A stretch of DNA of 64,000 bases. Origin: Thermostichus sp047462415. GTDB taxonomy: Bacteria > Cyanobacteriota > Cyanobacteriia > Thermostichales > Thermostichaceae. Location of the stretch: contig NZ_JANSJE010000005.1 in NCBI RefSeq assembly GCF_047462415.1, positions 73,867 to 137,866 on the forward strand, written 5' to 3'. Numbering within the stretch: the stretch's first letter is position 1; each line of letters opens with the position of its first letter. The notes beneath the pieces are model-generated. The model did not search any database, was not told the DNA's origin, and saw only the letters and a program-made list of their open reading frames with translations. A program made the position numbers and the translations under genes. Shown here piece after piece: positions 52,685 through 63,055 of the stretch.

Positions 52685-55231
52685 ATGCAGCTAAGGGATC
52701 CCAAGACAACAGAGGCACTGCAGATGACTCCTGTTGAGCGTGCCCGCTGGCTGAAAGCGCAGACGTTGTTTCAAAGCCTGACGTCGGAGAGCTTGTATCC
52801 TCTGGCAGAGCAAATGCAAGATCATCCCTTTGGCCAGGGAGAGGTTTTGGCAGAGGCGGGAACCACCCCGGCTGGGATCCAGATTTTGCTGGAGGGACGC
52901 TGGGAAGAGCGAGATCCCCATTCCGGGGAGGTTCTCAACCTGCTGCCTGGCGCGGTGGCTCATCTGGGGGAAGTCCTGGCGGAGCAGCCCCTGCGGCGGG
53001 ATCTGGTGGCCGTTTCCGCCGGGATCCGGGGTTGGATCCCGGCTGCGGTGGTGCGCCGTTGGCTGGCAGAGCACTCGGGGCAATTGGCCGAGGCGCTGGC
53101 CCAGGCTCAAGAGCGCCTCAGCTATGAGCAGGAGCGGCAAGTGGCTTTGCGCCCCTACTTGGTGCCGAAGGTGGAGCGGGGGATCGTCGGCTCCAGCCGC
53201 TACGCGGTGCGCCTGCGGCAGCAGATTAAAGAGGCAGCCCAGAGCAGCAAGCCGGTGTTGATCTTCGGGGAGCCGGGCCTGGAAAAAGACAACGTCGCCG
53301 CCCTGATCCATTTTGGATCCCCGCGGCGGCGCCAGCCCATGATCAAGGTGGATTGCAGCGCCCTGCAGGCCAGTGGGGCGGATCTGTTCGGGCGGACGGG
53401 GGGCAAGCCGGGGTTGCTGGAGTGGCTGGGAGAGGGCACGCTGCTGTTGAACAACCTGCACGAGCTGCCCGCCGAGCTGATGCCCAAGTTGCTGCGCCTG
53501 CTGGAGACGGGATCCTACACCCCTGTGCAGCGGGGGGAAGGGGAGCCGGGAGAGGAGCGCCCCTGTCGCTGTCGTCTGCTGATGGTGTCAGAACGGCCCA
53601 TCCCCGCCCTTGACCCTTGGGCGATGGCCATCAAAGTGCCGCCGCTGCGGGTGCGCAAGGCCGATATCAAAGCCATGGCCGACTATTTTCTCAGCCTCTA
53701 CAGCCGCCGGCGCGGGATCCCCAAGCCCAAGCTCTCGCCGGAGGCGCTGCGCCGCTTGCAGAGCTACGACTTTCCCGGCAACTCGCGGGAGCTGCGCAGC
53801 CTGGTCGAGCGGGCGGCAGTGCAGGCCGCGGGGGCGAGCGTGCTGGGGGAAGAGGTGTTTTGGGCTTCCCAGCCTCGGGGCAAGCGGTTTCGCCTCAACC
53901 TGCTCAACGTCTATCCCCGCTTGCGTCGCCTGCTGCGCAGCCCTTGGTGGCCGGATCGCCTCAACTACGGCCTGGTGTTGCCCCTCTATACCCTGGTGGT
54001 GTTTCTCCTCTTTTGGGGGCCTCAGGATCGGGCCCACAATGTGGGGTTGAATCTTTTCTGGGCCTGGTGGTGGCCGCTGGTGCTGCTGGTGTTTCCCTTC
54101 TTGGGACGGGTGTGGTGTGCCGTCTGTCCTTTCATGATCTATGGGGAGTTGATCCAGAGGCTGTCGTTATGGCTTTGGCCGCGGCAGTTGCAGAAATGGC
54201 CGCGACAGCCGGCGGAGCGCTGGGGCGGCTGGGTGCTGTTTGCCGGGTTTGCGTTGATTTTCCTGTGGGAGGAGATCTGGGATCTGCCCAACACGGCTTA
54301 CCTGTCGGGGTGGCTGCTGCTGCTGATTACTGGTGGAGCGGTGGCCTGCTCACTGGTGTTTGAGCGGCGGTTTTGGTGCCGCTACCTCTGCCCGATTGGG
54401 GGCATGAACGGCCTTTATGCCAAGCTCTCGATGACGGAGCTGCGGGCGCAGCAGGGCACCTGTTCGGCAGAATGCACCACCTACCAGTGCTACAAAGGAG
54501 GGCCCGAGAAGGGGGAAGGCATGGCGACGGGAGGCTGTCCCCTCTACTCCCATCCGGCGCAACTGCAAGACAACAAAGATTGCGTCCTTTGTATGACTTG
54601 CCTCAAAGCCTGTCCCCATCGCTCGGTGGAGTTCAACCTGCGCCCACCTGGGATCGAGCTGTGGACTACCCATACGCCGCGCGCTGCCGAAATTGCTTTG
54701 CTGCTGTTGTTGCTGGGAGGCATCTACCTACACTGTCTGCCGCGGTTGGCAGAACAGATGGCCCAATGGGGTCTGAGCTGGGATCTACGGCAGTTTTGGC
54801 CCCATCTGGGGGCCGCTTTGCTGGCTTTGGGGTTTCCCAGCTTGGTGCCTTTGGCAGCTTGGGGATTGGCTTGGTTGTGGCATCGGCTGGGCCGGGGGGC
54901 GCGACCCCGACCCTTTGCGGAGATGATCTACGGCTATCTGCCCTTGGTTTTGGGGGGAACGTTGGCTTTCTACTGGCCCCTGTTTTTAACGGAGGCGGGG
55001 CAGGTGCTGCCGGTAACCTGGGCAACTTTTTCCCAGACGGGATCTGCTCTTCCCGTGCTGTGGCAGGCGCACCCGGCGGTAGTTCAGTTTCTCCAGGGAT
55101 CCACGCTGATCCTGGCAGTGCTTCTCTCTTGGGCCCTCACGGGCAAAATTGCCCGCCAGAGCTTGCAGTGGCCCTACCATCTGGGCGCTCTGGGGTTGGG
55201 GGCGAGCTTGTGGCAGGTGCTGGGGATTTGA
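52685..55231 (+). CDS. cNMP-like/degenerate NtrC-type AAA+ domain fused to membrane polyferredoxin
   Basis: 848 residues from ATG 52685 (AGAGG 7 nt upstream); a TTG at 52616 would overlap the upstream stop. An N-terminal part resembles a cyclic-nucleotide-binding regulatory domain (LFQSLTSESLYPLAEQM). Residues about 165-395 align with the sigma-54-activator AAA+ domain in layout (VGSSRYAVRLRQQI; LPAELMPKLLRLLETGSY; YDFPGNSRELRSLVERA). Its motifs are altered: Walker A reads FGEPGLEKDN, the GAFTGA loop is absent, and Walker B reads GTLLLNNLHE. The C-terminal half, in place of a DNA-binding helix, has several membrane helices and NosR/NapH-like [4Fe-4S] cysteines: CAVCP (478, 481), CRYLCP (565, 569), Cys593/597/602/618, and CVLCMTCLKACP (633, 636, 639, 643). 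It looks like a membrane redox protein with a sensory cytoplasmic part. The ferredoxin gene follows. The function is not established. Confidence 0.82.
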   Translation: MQLRDPKTTEALQMTPVERARWLKAQTLFQSLTSESLYPLAEQMQDHPFGQGEVLAEAGTTPAGIQILLEGRWEERDPHSGEVLNLLPGAVAHLGEVLAEQPLRRDLVAVSAGIRGWIPAAVVRRWLAEHSGQLAEALAQAQERLSYEQERQVALRPYLVPKVERGIVGSSRYAVRLRQQIKEAAQSSKPVLIFGEPGLEKDNVAALIHFGSPRRRQPMIKVDCSALQASGADLFGRTGGKPGLLEWLGEGTLLLNNLHELPAELMPKLLRLLETGSYTPVQRGEGEPGEERPCRCRLLMVSERPIPALDPWAMAIKVPPLRVRKADIKAMADYFLSLYSRRRGIPKPKLSPEALRRLQSYDFPGNSRELRSLVERAAVQAAGASVLGEEVFWASQPRGKRFRLNLLNVYPRLRRLLRSPWWPDRLNYGLVLPLYTLVVFLLFWGPQDRAHNVGLNLFWAWWWPLVLLVFPFLGRVWCAVCPFMIYGELIQRLSLWLWPRQLQKWPRQPAERWGGWVLFAGFALIFLWEEIWDLPNTAYLSGWLLLLITGGAVACSLVFERRFWCRYLCPIGGMNGLYAKLSMTELRAQQGTCSAECTTYQCYKGGPEKGEGMATGGCPLYSHPAQLQDNKDCVLCMTCLKACPHRSVEFNLRPPGIELWTTHTPRAAEIALLLLLLGGIYLHCLPRLAEQMAQWGLSWDLRQFWPHLGAALLALGFPSLVPLAAWGLAWLWHRLGRGARPRPFAEMIYGYLPLVLGGTLAFYWPLFLTEAGQVLPVTWATFSQTGSALPVLWQAHPAVVQFLQGSTLILAVLLSWALTGKIARQSLQWPYHLGALGLGASLWQVLGI

Positions 55232-55316
55232 TAGTCGAGATCCCAGACCTCGGGCTGTGGAAATCCTGTGGGATCATGAAGAAGTCTCCTACTCTAGGAA
55301 AGGGGCCACTTTCTCC

Positions 55317-55700
55317 ATGCCTTCTCCTTTTTCTGTCCCCTCTTACCCGGTTCACATCCACGACCGCCAACGGGACACCCACTATCTGATCCAGGTACCG
55401 GCGAATCAATACATCTTGGCCAGTGCCGAGGCCCAAGGGATCCAACTGCCCTTTGCTTGCCGCAACGGCGCCTGTACCACCTGCGCGGTGCGAGTGCGTC
55501 GGGGATCTCTGTACCAGCCGGAGGCGATGGGCCTCTCGCGCGAGCTGAAGGAGCAGGGGTATGGGCTGCTGTGTGTGGGCTATGCCCGTTCGGAGCTCTG
55601 GGTGGAAACCCAAGATGAAGATGAGGTGTATGAGCTGCAATTTGGGCGCTACTTCGGCCAGGGACGGGTCAGGCCGGGGATCCCCCTTGAGGATGAATGA
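55317..55700 (+). CDS. Plant-type [2Fe-2S] ferredoxin
   Basis: 127 residues from ATG 55317. The cluster ligands follow the plant-type spacing C-x4-C-x2-C-x29-C: Cys48, Cys53, Cys56 (FACRNGACTTC) and Cys86 (GLLCVGYA). About 25 extra residues at the C-terminus (FGRYFGQGRVRPGIPLEDE) and an N-terminal extension distinguish it from PetF. It carries electrons, and its position 85 bp after the polyferredoxin fusion suggests that pair may exchange electrons, which is inference. The stop overlaps the ATG of the next gene (ATGA), so those two are coupled. Confidence 0.88.
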   Translation: MPSPFSVPSYPVHIHDRQRDTHYLIQVPANQYILASAEAQGIQLPFACRNGACTTCAVRVRRGSLYQPEAMGLSRELKEQGYGLLCVGYARSELWVETQDEDEVYELQFGRYFGQGRVRPGIPLEDE

Positions 55701-56998
55701 TGTTTTTTTCTGCACCGGTTGTGTCTCAAGAGTTGCCGCCGCATCCCTTGCCCTCTCGGCCGCGGGGCTGGCTGCTGGGGGCGGCGGCGCTGCTCCCGGT
55801 GAATTTGGCCCCCAGCTTGCTGTTGGCTTTGGTGGGGACAATCCAGGGCTATACCTGCTGCGGTAAAAGGATCCTTCGCGATCCTCTATTTGGGCTGGCA
55901 GCTCTCCTGAGCTTGGCTGCGGTGGGCGTGGCCTTTGTGGGTGAGGATTGGCGGCTGAGCCTGCCGGGGATGTTCAACTACTGGCCTTTTTTGTTGATGC
56001 TGCCGGCCTTTGCAGCGGTGCTGGCCGATTGTGGTTCTCCTGGGGGCCGTCGTCGTTTGGCCCAGGTGCTGGTTCTGGGCAGCGGGCTGATGCTGCTTCT
56101 GGGCTGGGGAGAGGTGCTGTGGGGGTGGCAGGGGCATCTCGTTTTGGGGCCGCTTTGGATCACGGGGGTGGCCGGAGGCGAGCGACCGGCGGCAGCTTTT
56201 ACCTCTCCCAATATCTTGGCCGTTTACTTGGTGATCCATCTCTGCTTGGCGGCGGGGCTGGGGTGGGAAGGGGTGGGACGATCCTGGCTGGGAAGAGCAG
56301 GGCTGGGGGCGATGCTGGGGCTGGGATCCCTGCTGCTGCTGCTGACGGCCTCTCGCAACGGCTGGGGAGTGGGGGGGCTGGCGCTGGTGATAGGGTTGGC
56401 GCTGCGGCGCTGTTGGTGGGGAATCGGGCTCTTGAGCGGCTTGGGGTTGGCCAGCTTGGCCGCCGCTTGGGATTGGCCGGGCTGGCGGGCCGTTGTGCCC
56501 CGATTGATTTGGAGCCGTCTGGCAGACACCTTCGATCCTCAAGCCCTCTATTTTAGTTCCACCGCCAACCGCTTGGATGCCTGGCATTTTGCCCTGCAGA
56601 TGGCACGGGAGCGACCCTTGACCGGCTGGGGCTGGCAGAGCTTTGCCGCTCTTTACAATGCTCAGGATCCGCCGGAGCTGCTGGGCCACTGCCACAATTT
56701 GTACCTACATCTGGCGGCTGAGGGCGGGATCCCGCTGCTGCTGGGCCATCTGATCCTGTGGGGCTGGATTTTGGCGCGGGGGTGGCAAGCCTGGCGGCGC
56801 TCTCAAGAAAGTGTCCTGTTGGGGATGCTGCTGGCTTTGACAGCGTTTTTTGTCTCAGGGCTTTTGGATGTGGTGATGTTGGATGGCCGCGTGCACCTGT
56901 TGATAACGTTGCTCTTGGGGGCCGTTTGGGGAGCCGGCCTTGAGCAGCAAGACGACCCCGTCGCCGGCAAAGAGCAAGCCCAGAGGAGCCACTACTGA
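55697..56998 (+). CDS. O-antigen ligase/IctB-like polytopic membrane protein
   Basis: 433 residues with about ten to eleven hydrophobic helices. The WaaL/Wzy signature region is ERPAAAFTSPNILAVYLVIH, where SPNILA is the cyanobacterial counterpart of the PNxxA motif, and the large periplasmic loop ends in ERPLTGWGWQSFAALYN with HCHNLYLHLAAEGGIPLL. Enzymes of this family link or polymerise polysaccharide. The related IctB was once proposed as a bicarbonate carrier. The acceptor is unknown. The ATG overlaps the ferredoxin stop. No other polysaccharide genes are nearby. Confidence 0.82.
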   Translation: MMFFSAPVVSQELPPHPLPSRPRGWLLGAAALLPVNLAPSLLLALVGTIQGYTCCGKRILRDPLFGLAALLSLAAVGVAFVGEDWRLSLPGMFNYWPFLLMLPAFAAVLADCGSPGGRRRLAQVLVLGSGLMLLLGWGEVLWGWQGHLVLGPLWITGVAGGERPAAAFTSPNILAVYLVIHLCLAAGLGWEGVGRSWLGRAGLGAMLGLGSLLLLLTASRNGWGVGGLALVIGLALRRCWWGIGLLSGLGLASLAAAWDWPGWRAVVPRLIWSRLADTFDPQALYFSSTANRLDAWHFALQMARERPLTGWGWQSFAALYNAQDPPELLGHCHNLYLHLAAEGGIPLLLGHLILWGWILARGWQAWRRSQESVLLGMLLALTAFFVSGLLDVVMLDGRVHLLITLLLGAVWGAGLEQQDDPVAGKEQAQRSHY

Positions 56999-57109
56999 AT
57001 GCTGCCGTGGAATATCCCTTGGCCGGCAATGAGTCCAGAATCCATCACGCCGACGGTTTGCAACGCGGAAGCCAGCTACAGTCAAGGGGGAGTTTAGGGG
57101 ATCTTTGCG

Positions 57110-58243
57110 GTGAACCTGTACCGAGATGTGGTGTGGCCTTTGCTTTTTTCTGGACTGAGAGCCGATCCAGAAACGGTCAAGGTGGGGCTGTTGCGTGCCC
57201 TCCATTGGATCGACACTACCCAGGCCACCGGGATCCTGTCGGCTCTGGAGCGACTGTTTTGCTACCGGGATCCCCGGCTCTCGGTGTCACTATGGGGCCT
57301 CACCTTTCCCAATCCCCTTGGCTTGGCTGCGGGCTTTGACAAAGATGGCCTGGCTCTGGCCGTCTGGCCCAGCTTGGGATTTGGCTTTGTGGAGGTGGGC
57401 ACCGTCACTCCTGGGCCGCAGCCGGGCAACCCCAAACCGCGCCTGTTTCAACTGCCCCAAGATCGTGCCGCTCTCAATCGTATGGGCTTTAACAACCAGG
57501 GGGCAGCGGCTCTGGCTGAACGGTTGCGCCGGTTGCGTCGGCGTCCTATTCCCATCGGGATTAACCTGGGCAAAGCCAAAATCACCCCCCTAGAAGAAGC
57601 GGCTGCCGATTACCTGGCCAGCTTCCGGCTACTCCAGGAGCTGGGGGACTACTTCGTGGTCAACGTCAGTTCCCCCAACACCCCAGGCCTGCGATCCCTG
57701 CAGGCTGCTGAGCAACTGGAGCCCATCCTGTCTGCCTTACAGCAGGAAAATCAAGGGCGAAAACCTCTTTTGGTGAAGATCTCCCCCGACTTGGACTGGC
57801 CTGAAATCGACAGCCTCCTGGAACTGGCCCAAACCTATGCACTGGCCGGGATTGTGGCCACCAACACCACGCTGCGCCGCGACAACCTGAAAACCCGTTT
57901 TCTACCTGGCCACGGCATCTCAGAACCCAGGCTAATTCTGGCAGAAGCCGGCGGGATCAGCGGTGCCCCCCTGCGGGAGCGTTCCACCCAAGTCATTCGC
58001 TACATCCACCGCTCCACCCAAGGAAAATTGCCCATCATCGGAGTGGGGGGCATCTTCACCTTGGCCGATGCTGTGGAGAAGCTGGAAGCCGGAGCCAGCC
58101 TGCTGCAAGTCTATACCGGCTGGGTTTACGAAGGGCCGGGTATGGTGCCACAACTGCTCCGAGGCCTGGCCAGCTCTTCTCCGCCCCGCCCTGATGTTAC
58201 ACTTCCCTCGCAGAATACCGCCATGGGTCAGATCCAGGCGTAA
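57110..58243 (+). CDS. pyrD: Dihydroorotate dehydrogenase, class 2
   Basis: 377 residues. The FMN barrel has LAAGFDKDGLALAVWPSLGFGFVEVGTVTPGPQ, NRMGFNNQGA, VVNVSSPNTPGLRSLQ with the catalytic Ser, VKISPDLDW, GIVATNTT, and the phosphate loop GVGGIFTLADAVEKLEAGASLLQVYT. The N-terminal helical extension (PETVKVGLLRALHWIDT) is the quinone-binding region of class 2 enzymes, so it sits at the membrane. It makes orotate in pyrimidine synthesis. The start is GTG 57110. The last 30 residues are unconserved. Confidence 0.94.
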   Translation: MNLYRDVVWPLLFSGLRADPETVKVGLLRALHWIDTTQATGILSALERLFCYRDPRLSVSLWGLTFPNPLGLAAGFDKDGLALAVWPSLGFGFVEVGTVTPGPQPGNPKPRLFQLPQDRAALNRMGFNNQGAAALAERLRRLRRRPIPIGINLGKAKITPLEEAAADYLASFRLLQELGDYFVVNVSSPNTPGLRSLQAAEQLEPILSALQQENQGRKPLLVKISPDLDWPEIDSLLELAQTYALAGIVATNTTLRRDNLKTRFLPGHGISEPRLILAEAGGISGAPLRERSTQVIRYIHRSTQGKLPIIGVGGIFTLADAVEKLEAGASLLQVYTGWVYEGPGMVPQLLRGLASSSPPRPDVTLPSQNTAMGQIQA

Positions 58244-58274
58244 GATCGTTAGGGATCCCTGAGGAAGCTCGCCG

Positions 58275-59162
58275 GTGAACCTGCTGCAACACCTGTTCAA
58301 GACCCCCCATCCAGTTATTGGGGTGGTTCATCTGTTGCCGCTGCCCACCTCCCCCCGTTGGGGAGGGGACTTGGAGTGGGTGATCGCTCAGGCAGAACAG
58401 GCTGCCACGGCCTTGGCGGCAGGCGGGGTGGACGGGATCCTCGTCGAGAACTTTTACGATGCCCCTTTTGCCAAGGAGCGGGTAGACGCGGCGGTGGTGA
58501 GCGCCATGACCGTGGTTGTCCAGCGGATCAAAATGCTGGTCTCCCTGCCCATCGGGATCAACGTCTTGCGCAACGATGGCTACAGTGCTCTGGCCATCGC
58601 CGCCAGCGTGGGAGCGCAGTTTATCCGGGTGAATGTGCTCTGCGGGGCGATGATAACCGACCAAGGCATTATTGAGGGGAATGCCCACCGCCTGCTGCGC
58701 TATCGCCGCGAGTTGGGGGCCGACATCAAGATTTTCGCCGATGTGCTGGTGAAACACGCTCAGCCCCTGAGTCCCATCCGTCTGGATGCAGCCATCGCCG
58801 ACACGGTGGAGCGCGGCCTGGCCGATGCCATCATTCTCTCCGGCTGGGCCACCGGCAAGCCACCCCTTCTGGAGGAGCTGGAGCTGGCCCGCCAGGTTGC
58901 CCCTCAGGTACCCCTGTTGATTGGCTCAGGGGCCACCGCCGAAAACATCGGCACCCTGATCCGCCATGCGGATGGCGTGATTGTGGCCAGTTCTCTGAAA
59001 CGGCCGGCCCGTTCCGCCGGCATGCCGGTGCGCTGTGCGGATCCCTTTCCCCTCATTGACCCCATCCGGGTGCGGCAGTTTGTGGAAGCATTGCACCTTG
59101 GCCTGGGCGAACAGCCCGCCAATCCGGCTTGCCTGGCCACTCCCAGCTCTAGCTGCAGCTAG
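58275..59162 (+). CDS. btpA: Photosystem I biogenesis protein BtpA
   Basis: 295 residues of the BtpA/SgcQ family, a TIM-barrel fold. It has VIGVVHLLPLPTSPRWGGDLE, ALAAGGVDGILVENFYDAPF, LPIGINVLRNDGYSALAIA, GAQFIRVNVLCGAMITDQGIIEG, and the phosphate-binding LLIGSGATAENI. In Synechocystis BtpA stabilises photosystem I reaction-centre proteins. The enzymatic activity is not known to me. The start is GTG 58275, 31 bp after pyrD. Its stop lies in a 16-nt palindrome TCTAGCTGCAGCTAGA (59148-59163). Confidence 0.9.
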   Translation: MNLLQHLFKTPHPVIGVVHLLPLPTSPRWGGDLEWVIAQAEQAATALAAGGVDGILVENFYDAPFAKERVDAAVVSAMTVVVQRIKMLVSLPIGINVLRNDGYSALAIAASVGAQFIRVNVLCGAMITDQGIIEGNAHRLLRYRRELGADIKIFADVLVKHAQPLSPIRLDAAIADTVERGLADAIILSGWATGKPPLLEELELARQVAPQVPLLIGSGATAENIGTLIRHADGVIVASSLKRPARSAGMPVRCADPFPLIDPIRVRQFVEALHLGLGEQPANPACLATPSSSCS

Positions 59163-59211
59163 ACCTCGGGGATAGAATTGGCATTACTTCGCCGTATCAG
59201 GGTTTCTCCTC

Positions 59212-60330
<1,119 letters not shown>

Positions 60331-61185
60331 CCGGAAGCTGCCGCCAAGGCTTCCAGCGAGCGCAGCCCCACGTAGGTGCGGCCGTTGATGATCCAGGTGG
60401 GATAGCTGGTGATCCCTGCTTCTGTGCATGCCTGGGCTTGGGGCGTACCGGGACCGTTGGGGGAGCACTCCACGTAGGGCACTTGGGCAAAGGCCGACCC
60501 AAACAGCTCTTTCTGCTCCTGACAATGGGGGCACCAGTAGGCCCCGTACATGGTGCCGCCGATCTGCCGCAGGTGGGCCGCCAACCCTGCCGCCAGGGGG
60601 CTGGGGGGAGGAACTTGGTTGGCATACACCCCAATGGTGGTCACCAAGGTGAGAAAGCTCACGAGAATGTAGCTGAAGGCCAGCTTGCCCCCATCCAGCC
60701 AGCGGTGGCCCAGCAGGGTTACCGCCCACAGGCTGGCCACCAAGACTATGGCGGTGGTGCAATACAGACAAAATTGCCGCAGCACCCCCACCATCAGGTA
60801 GAGCATGTACATTTCAAAGGCGGTCATGGCGGAAACCAGACCAAACAGGGCCGGCCAGCGCCACCGCTTCACCAGCGGGATCCCATCCGGCAGCACCGCC
60901 AGCGCCAAGACCCCCAAAAAGCCCAGCAGGCCAACTGTTGCCGTCGGGATCCCCAAAAACTCTGCCCAACGGCTGGAGAGCACCAGGTCGCACCCCCCAT
61001 CCCCTGTGCAGAAAGCGGCAGGCTGATCGGTCAGCTTGGTGTAGGTGAGGTAGGCCGTCAACAGGGATCCCAAGCTGGCCAAGGTTGCCAAGATCAGACG
61101 GGCATGGCGCTGCAGCCAGGTCTCTTCTTGGGCTTTGAGTTTGAGATAAGAGGCCATGGGGGGGTCAGCAGTTGGACATCCCCGA

Positions 61186-62916
61186 TTATAGTGGGGCGGA
61201 GCGGGTCTCGTCCCTGGGCTCCGAGGCAGAAGCGCTGCTCGAGCGCCGCACTTGGGCGGCAAACCTGTCTCCCAGCGGCTCCAGCTCCCAAAAAGATCCC
61301 ATCTTGGAGTCGGAGATGGGCCGGTCGCAGATCCCCCAGCGGCGACGAAAGTAACGGGCCAGATCTTTTTCGGCCAGAGCCAGATACACTGGCCGGCCAT
61401 GAGGGCAGGTGTGGGGATTGGCGGTGCGCTGCCAGGCCTCCAGCAACTGTTGCATCTGCTCCAGGGTCAGAGGGATCCCGTTGCGCAGGGCGCCGCGACA
61501 GGCCACCGCCACTTGAGCTGATTCGAGGTCAGCACAGCGGCTCAATTCTCGCAGGGATCCCTGAATCTCCTTGGGGTCTTCCGACCACAGGGCCAGAGGC
61601 ACGCGGCGCACCAGATAGGTGTTGGGGCCAAAGGGCTCCAGCTCCAGACCCAATTGCTCCATTGCTTGGGAGGATAATCCCTCCAGCATGACCGGCGTCT
61701 CCAGCTCCACCGGCTGCCAATGCTGTTGGATGTACTCGTAGCGCACCCGCTCGTGGGCCAGGTGCTGCTCCACCAGCCACAGCCCCTGAGGGTGTTCCGC
61801 CAAAATGTAAATCCGGTGCAGTTGGGCCAGGGCCTTCAGAGGCGGCAGGGAGCAACCGGCAGCGGGGAGAGCCGGACTTTGCAGGGAGGAAACCCTGTAG
61901 ATCGACTTGGCCTCGCTGGCGCGGATGAGATGCACAGAGCGGCGGCTGGCTTGCCCGGATCCCGATTGCAGAAGAGCGTGTAGGTGTTGGCGCAACTGCT
62001 CCTGTCGGATCTCCGGATCCCGTAGATAGAGCTCACTCTTGGCAGGATGGCGATTCCAGTCCACCTGCTCAGGTGGCAGGCGCAGATGTACCACCACTAG
62101 AGGATGGCGGTGGCGGGGCAAGGCATGCTGAAAGACTGACTGGATCACCCGTTGCCAGTCTGGCATCTGCACAAATCGCCCGTTGACGGCCAGGCGGATC
62201 CAATCGGGGCGGGGGCGATGCAGACGATCCGGTAGGCCCAGCACCACTTCCCAATCGCTATCCCCCTCCTGGATCCGCTGATAGCGCAGATCCGAAAGAT
62301 CCAACTGCGGCAACACCTGCAGCAGCAGATCTTGCAGAGATGTTCCCGGCCAGAGGCTGAGCAGCAGTTGTCCCTCCCGATGCACCTGCCAACTGACCCA
62401 AGGATGGGCCAAAGCCGCATTCTGCACCAGGGTTAGAAGCGGGGCAATAGGGGGCACACCTCGACGGCGCAGAGGCCAGTCGGCAAACAAATCCGCCACC
62501 GTCACCACCGTTCCCAAGGCAGTGGCCGCCGGCTGCTGGTGGGCCAGCTCCCCCTGTCGGTTGTAGGCGGCCAGCCAGCCGTGGGCATCGTCAGCATGGC
62601 GGGTCTGAATGGTCAAGGATCCCAAGCGGGCCAGGCTGTGCAGCGCTTCCCCACGAAATCCCAGGCTGCAACCGTCCAACTTGCTGGTGGTGTGGCGGCG
62701 AGCCACCTGCTCCAGCTCCGAACCTGGGATCCCTTGCCCATTATCGGCCACCCGCACCTGCCAGCGACTGGGCCAAATCTCCACCTGAATGCGGGTGGCC
62801 TGAGCATCGAGGGCATTTTCCAGCAATTCCCGCAGAGCAGCCCCCAGCGAGTCGATCACCTCTCCCGCCGCCATTTGGGCGATCCGCTCTGGGTTCAGGG
62901 GCTGGATTTTGGACAT
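61186..62916 (-). CDS. mutL: DNA mismatch repair protein MutL
   Basis: 576 residues. The GHKL ATPase N-terminus has IAQMAAGEVIDS, LRELLENALDAQAT, VADNGQGIPG and the HTTSKL...LGFRGEALHSLARLG motifs. The C-terminal dimerisation region has VEQHLAHERVRYE, the position of the endonuclease DQHAxxExxxxE motif, with Glu for the first Asp, plus ACRGALRNGIPLT and CPHGRPVY. It couples mismatch recognition to strand removal. The linker between domains is short and the whole is compact. The start is ATG 62916. Confidence 0.92.
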   Translation of the reverse strand: MSKIQPLNPERIAQMAAGEVIDSLGAALRELLENALDAQATRIQVEIWPSRWQVRVADNGQGIPGSELEQVARRHTTSKLDGCSLGFRGEALHSLARLGSLTIQTRHADDAHGWLAAYNRQGELAHQQPAATALGTVVTVADLFADWPLRRRGVPPIAPLLTLVQNAALAHPWVSWQVHREGQLLLSLWPGTSLQDLLLQVLPQLDLSDLRYQRIQEGDSDWEVVLGLPDRLHRPRPDWIRLAVNGRFVQMPDWQRVIQSVFQHALPRHRHPLVVVHLRLPPEQVDWNRHPAKSELYLRDPEIRQEQLRQHLHALLQSGSGQASRRSVHLIRASEAKSIYRVSSLQSPALPAAGCSLPPLKALAQLHRIYILAEHPQGLWLVEQHLAHERVRYEYIQQHWQPVELETPVMLEGLSSQAMEQLGLELEPFGPNTYLVRRVPLALWSEDPKEIQGSLRELSRCADLESAQVAVACRGALRNGIPLTLEQMQQLLEAWQRTANPHTCPHGRPVYLALAEKDLARYFRRRWGICDRPISDSKMGSFWELEPLGDRFAAQVRRSSSASASEPRDETRSAPL

Positions 62917-63055
62917 GGAGTGAGTTGAGAAAGCAGACCCTCTTCCTGCCAGCCTGTCGCCGAAAGGCCAACAGCGTCGAGCTTTAGCTTAGCTCTCTCT
63001 CTGTTGCCGGTGGACAGCGCCTTGCTAATAATTTTCATTAACTTCAAGGGCCCTC

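Noticed and set aside
59148..59163. 16-nt perfect palindrome at the btpA stop codon
   Set aside because: Not followed by a T-run and lacks a loop, so it is not a convincing terminator. It may be chance or an operator.
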